Below, piece after piece: positions 62,153 to 64,000 of a DNA stretch of 64,000 nucleotides. This DNA is from Marinilabilia rubra (GTDB lineage Bacteria; Bacteroidota; Bacteroidia; Bacteroidales; Marinilabiliaceae). The first letter of the stretch is position 1, and each line of letters starts with the position of its first letter. The position numbers and the translations under genes are program-made. The stretch lies in assembly GCF_003121985.1 (NCBI RefSeq), contig NZ_QEWP01000002.1, positions 124,001 to 188,000 on the forward strand, given 5' to 3'. The notes beneath the pieces were generated by a model, which was given only the letters and a program-made list of their open reading frames with translations, was not told where the DNA came from and did not search any database.

Positions 62153-63571
62153 ATGAAAATACTTTTAACCGGGGTTACCGGATATATAGGAAAAAGACTT
62201 CTGCCGGTTCTTCTTAATGAGGGCCATGAGGTATTCTGCTGCGTTCGCGACCCTGAACGTTTTAATTCTGAATACTATGAATCTACTAAACTTCACGTAA
62301 TAAAAGCTGATTTTTTGGATTATGACTCCTTAAGAGACATTCCCCAAAAAATTGACGTTGCTTATTATCTGATCCACTCCATGTCAGCATCCATTCACGA
62401 TTTTGATTCGATGGAAAAAAACTGTGCCGAAAATTTCAAAAACCGTATATCTGACACGGAGGCACATCAGGTCATTTATCTGAGTGGTATTGTTAATGCC
62501 AATGAGCTTTCGAATCACCTGAAATCGAGAAAAACAGTTGAAGCCATACTCTCAAAAGGCACCTATCACTTAACAACCTTAAGAGCGGGTATTATCATTG
62601 GTTCGGGTAGCGCATCCTTTGAAATCATGCGGGATTTAGTAGAGAAACTGCCGGTTATGGTGGCGCCAAGGTGGGTGGAAACCAAATCACAGCCCATTGC
62701 TATCAGAAATGTTCTGCAGTTTCTGAAAGGTGTTTTGCTTTTCGAAAAATGCTACGACCAGAGTTTTGACATAGGTGGACCGCAAGTATTAACATACAAG
62801 GAAATGCTGCTTAAGTTTGCCAAAGTACGCGAACTTAAGCGACATATTTTCACCGTTCCCGTGATGACACCTAAATTGTCATCTTACTGGCTTTACTTCG
62901 TGACTTCAACCTCCTACAAACTGGCCATCAATCTGGTGGACAGCATGAAGATTGAAGTTATCGCAGAAAAGAACCCTTTGCAGGAATGGCTCGGAATTGA
63001 TTTACTCACTTACGAAGAAGCAATCCAACAGGCCTTCGGAAAAATTGAACAACAAAATGTACTTTCCAGCTGGACGGACGCACTATCCAGTCGCACCATC
63101 GAGGAAGGCATAGAAAAACATCTTAATGTTCCTGAGTTTGGTTGCTTAAAAGATGAGCGGGTTTTAGACATTTCAGATGAACAAGCTACTTTAAAAAACA
63201 TCTGGTCGCTGGGTGGCGATAATGGCTGGCCTTATGCCAACTGGCTATGGCAGTTCCGGGGCTTTCTGGATAAAATAGTGGGTGGAGTTGGCCTCCGCCG
63301 TGGAAGAAAGAATCCTATTGAAATTAATGCCGGTGAATCACTTGATTTTTGGCGCGTTTTGGTAGCCTCTCCTACTCAAAAACGTCTGCTTTTATACGCT
63401 GAAATGAAACTTCCGGGTGAAGCCTGGCTCGAATTTAAAATTGAGGACAAAAAACTCATTCAAACAGCAACGTTTCGTCCCAAAGGGGTATGGGGACGCC
63501 TTTATTGGTATTCGGTATGGCCATTTCACCATCTTATTTTTGAGGGTATGGCCAGGAGGGTTGGGAGATAG
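62153..63571 (+). CDS. SDR-family oxidoreductase with C-terminal DUF2867 domain
   Basis: A 472-residue two-domain protein. Residues 1-290 form an atypical SDR with GVTGYIGKR at 7-15, the IDVAYYLIHSMSAS strand near 75 and the IYLSGIVN segment. Residues 305-472 form a DUF2867 domain with WSLGGDNGWPYANWLW and an RGRKNPIEINAGESLDFWRVL block, and a C-terminal FRPKGVWGRLYWYSVWPFH. This fusion is a known architecture of unknown substrate. It has no signal peptide and is a single gene. Confidence 0.88.
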   Translation: MKILLTGVTGYIGKRLLPVLLNEGHEVFCCVRDPERFNSEYYESTKLHVIKADFLDYDSLRDIPQKIDVAYYLIHSMSASIHDFDSMEKNCAENFKNRISDTEAHQVIYLSGIVNANELSNHLKSRKTVEAILSKGTYHLTTLRAGIIIGSGSASFEIMRDLVEKLPVMVAPRWVETKSQPIAIRNVLQFLKGVLLFEKCYDQSFDIGGPQVLTYKEMLLKFAKVRELKRHIFTVPVMTPKLSSYWLYFVTSTSYKLAINLVDSMKIEVIAEKNPLQEWLGIDLLTYEEAIQQAFGKIEQQNVLSSWTDALSSRTIEEGIEKHLNVPEFGCLKDERVLDISDEQATLKNIWSLGGDNGWPYANWLWQFRGFLDKIVGGVGLRRGRKNPIEINAGESLDFWRVLVASPTQKRLLLYAEMKLPGEAWLEFKIEDKKLIQTATFRPKGVWGRLYWYSVWPFHHLIFEGMARRVGR

Positions 63572-64000
63572 CGCGGGGCAAGAAGCGTAGGGTGTGGGGC
63601 AAAGAGCTCTGGAATAAAGATTGAGTTTGACTTGACACTAGTCATTAATAAGCTCTGATCTATCCTCAAGTCCCGGGGGGGGACGAAATATCGGTAGAAC
63701 CCTTGTTCTTTATGAATGGTACGAAACAATAATTTCATCCCTACAGGACTTATGCCCATATATGAACATCCTTTTCTCCCAAGATTACAGCCCTAACGAG
63801 CCTTTTTCGTTTCATTCGTTTTAAAACTTAGTAATTGTCTCTATAATTCATCGGAATAAAACACATAAGGAAACATAAGATTTTTGAACCATATCAGGCA
63901 TATAAGGACATATTAGGTTTGTTGATTAAAAAGAACCAATGCCGCATCATTCCAAGGCAGAAACTCCATAGGTATGGCGGATTTCATCCTCCATTGATTC
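63572..64000. other. Terminal non-coding region with a repeat end
   Basis: No gene in 429 bases up to the window edge. It contains TTGACTTGACACTAG at 63627-63641, the same 15 bases that end the 169-bp palindrome near 2946, and a short G8 tract in CCCGGGGGGGG (63672-63682). A minus-strand 77-codon frame here overlaps these and has no protein character. Confidence 0.45.

Noticed and set aside
63672-63682. G8 tract as a contingency locus
   Set aside because: It is not within or just before any credible gene in this window.
63526-63759. 77-codon minus-strand frame near the window end
   Set aside because: It overlaps the SDR gene end and the CTAG repeat end; no protein signature.

Overview
The window looks like a chromosomal segment of a Bacteroidota member, probably from the Bacteroidales/Marinilabiliales side. 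The evidence is AT-rich DNA and several promoters of the phylum's TTG-N19/20-TAnnTTTG type. It also carries typical families: a TonB-dependent receptor, DUF4301, DUF4197, a hybrid histidine kinase with REC and AraC output, tricorn protease and many signal-II lipoproteins. The genus is my inference. I see no rRNA, tRNA, CRISPR array, prophage or intact insertion sequence.

Layout. 1-4.5 kb: the C-terminal part of a TonB-dependent receptor, an NAD(P)-binding oxidoreductase, a nitroreductase, DUF3781 and an esterase lipoprotein with Cys at the nucleophile position. 4.6-11.1 kb: a one-component hybrid kinase/AraC regulator, a reading frame made of nine 42-bp tandem units, and a tricorn-type protease whose stop codon is completed by a 233-bp MITE-like insertion. 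11.2-18.5 kb (minus strand): two related secreted proteins of unknown function, an AraC regulator, a VOC protein, and a FadL-type porin with a GDSL lipoprotein. 19-24 kb: a CocE/NonD hydrolase, an ATP-grasp gene broken at a G7 tract, and DUF4301. 24-35.4 kb: housekeeping genes (TPR protein, DUF368/PopT, aroE, truA, pcm, msrA, YgiQ) ending in a TIGR01212 radical SAM gene broken at an A11 tract.

35.7-46.9 kb is a chemosensory cluster, all on the minus strand: hybrid PAS kinase, single-domain response regulator, CheA, CheW, a chemoreceptor with an apparent periplasmic zinc-binding (CZB) motif and a C-terminal CheR/CheB tether, CheR and CheB. A divergent Crp/Fnr-type regulator sits at its upstream end. 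Two further chemoreceptors lie at 55.6-60.5 kb. No flagellar genes are in view, so the motility or other output is unknown. 47-64 kb otherwise holds an omega-amidase-like enzyme, PBP4-type DacB, an iron alcohol dehydrogenase, FabG, MscS, a sirtuin, SucD, ferrochelatase and an SDR/DUF2867 protein.

The intergenic DNA is rich in small non-coding repeats. These are a 180-bp inverted-repeat element in two copies with compensatory base changes, a family opening with TAGATCGTTAGATTTT in about six full or partial copies, a 169-bp palindrome bounded by CTAG, a 23-bp tandem array, and the MITE at the tricorn stop codon. The most interesting items are the 180-bp covarying element, the 42-bp repeat reading frame, the MITE-completed stop codon and the tandem GTGA-N6-TCAC operators beside the chemosensory genes.
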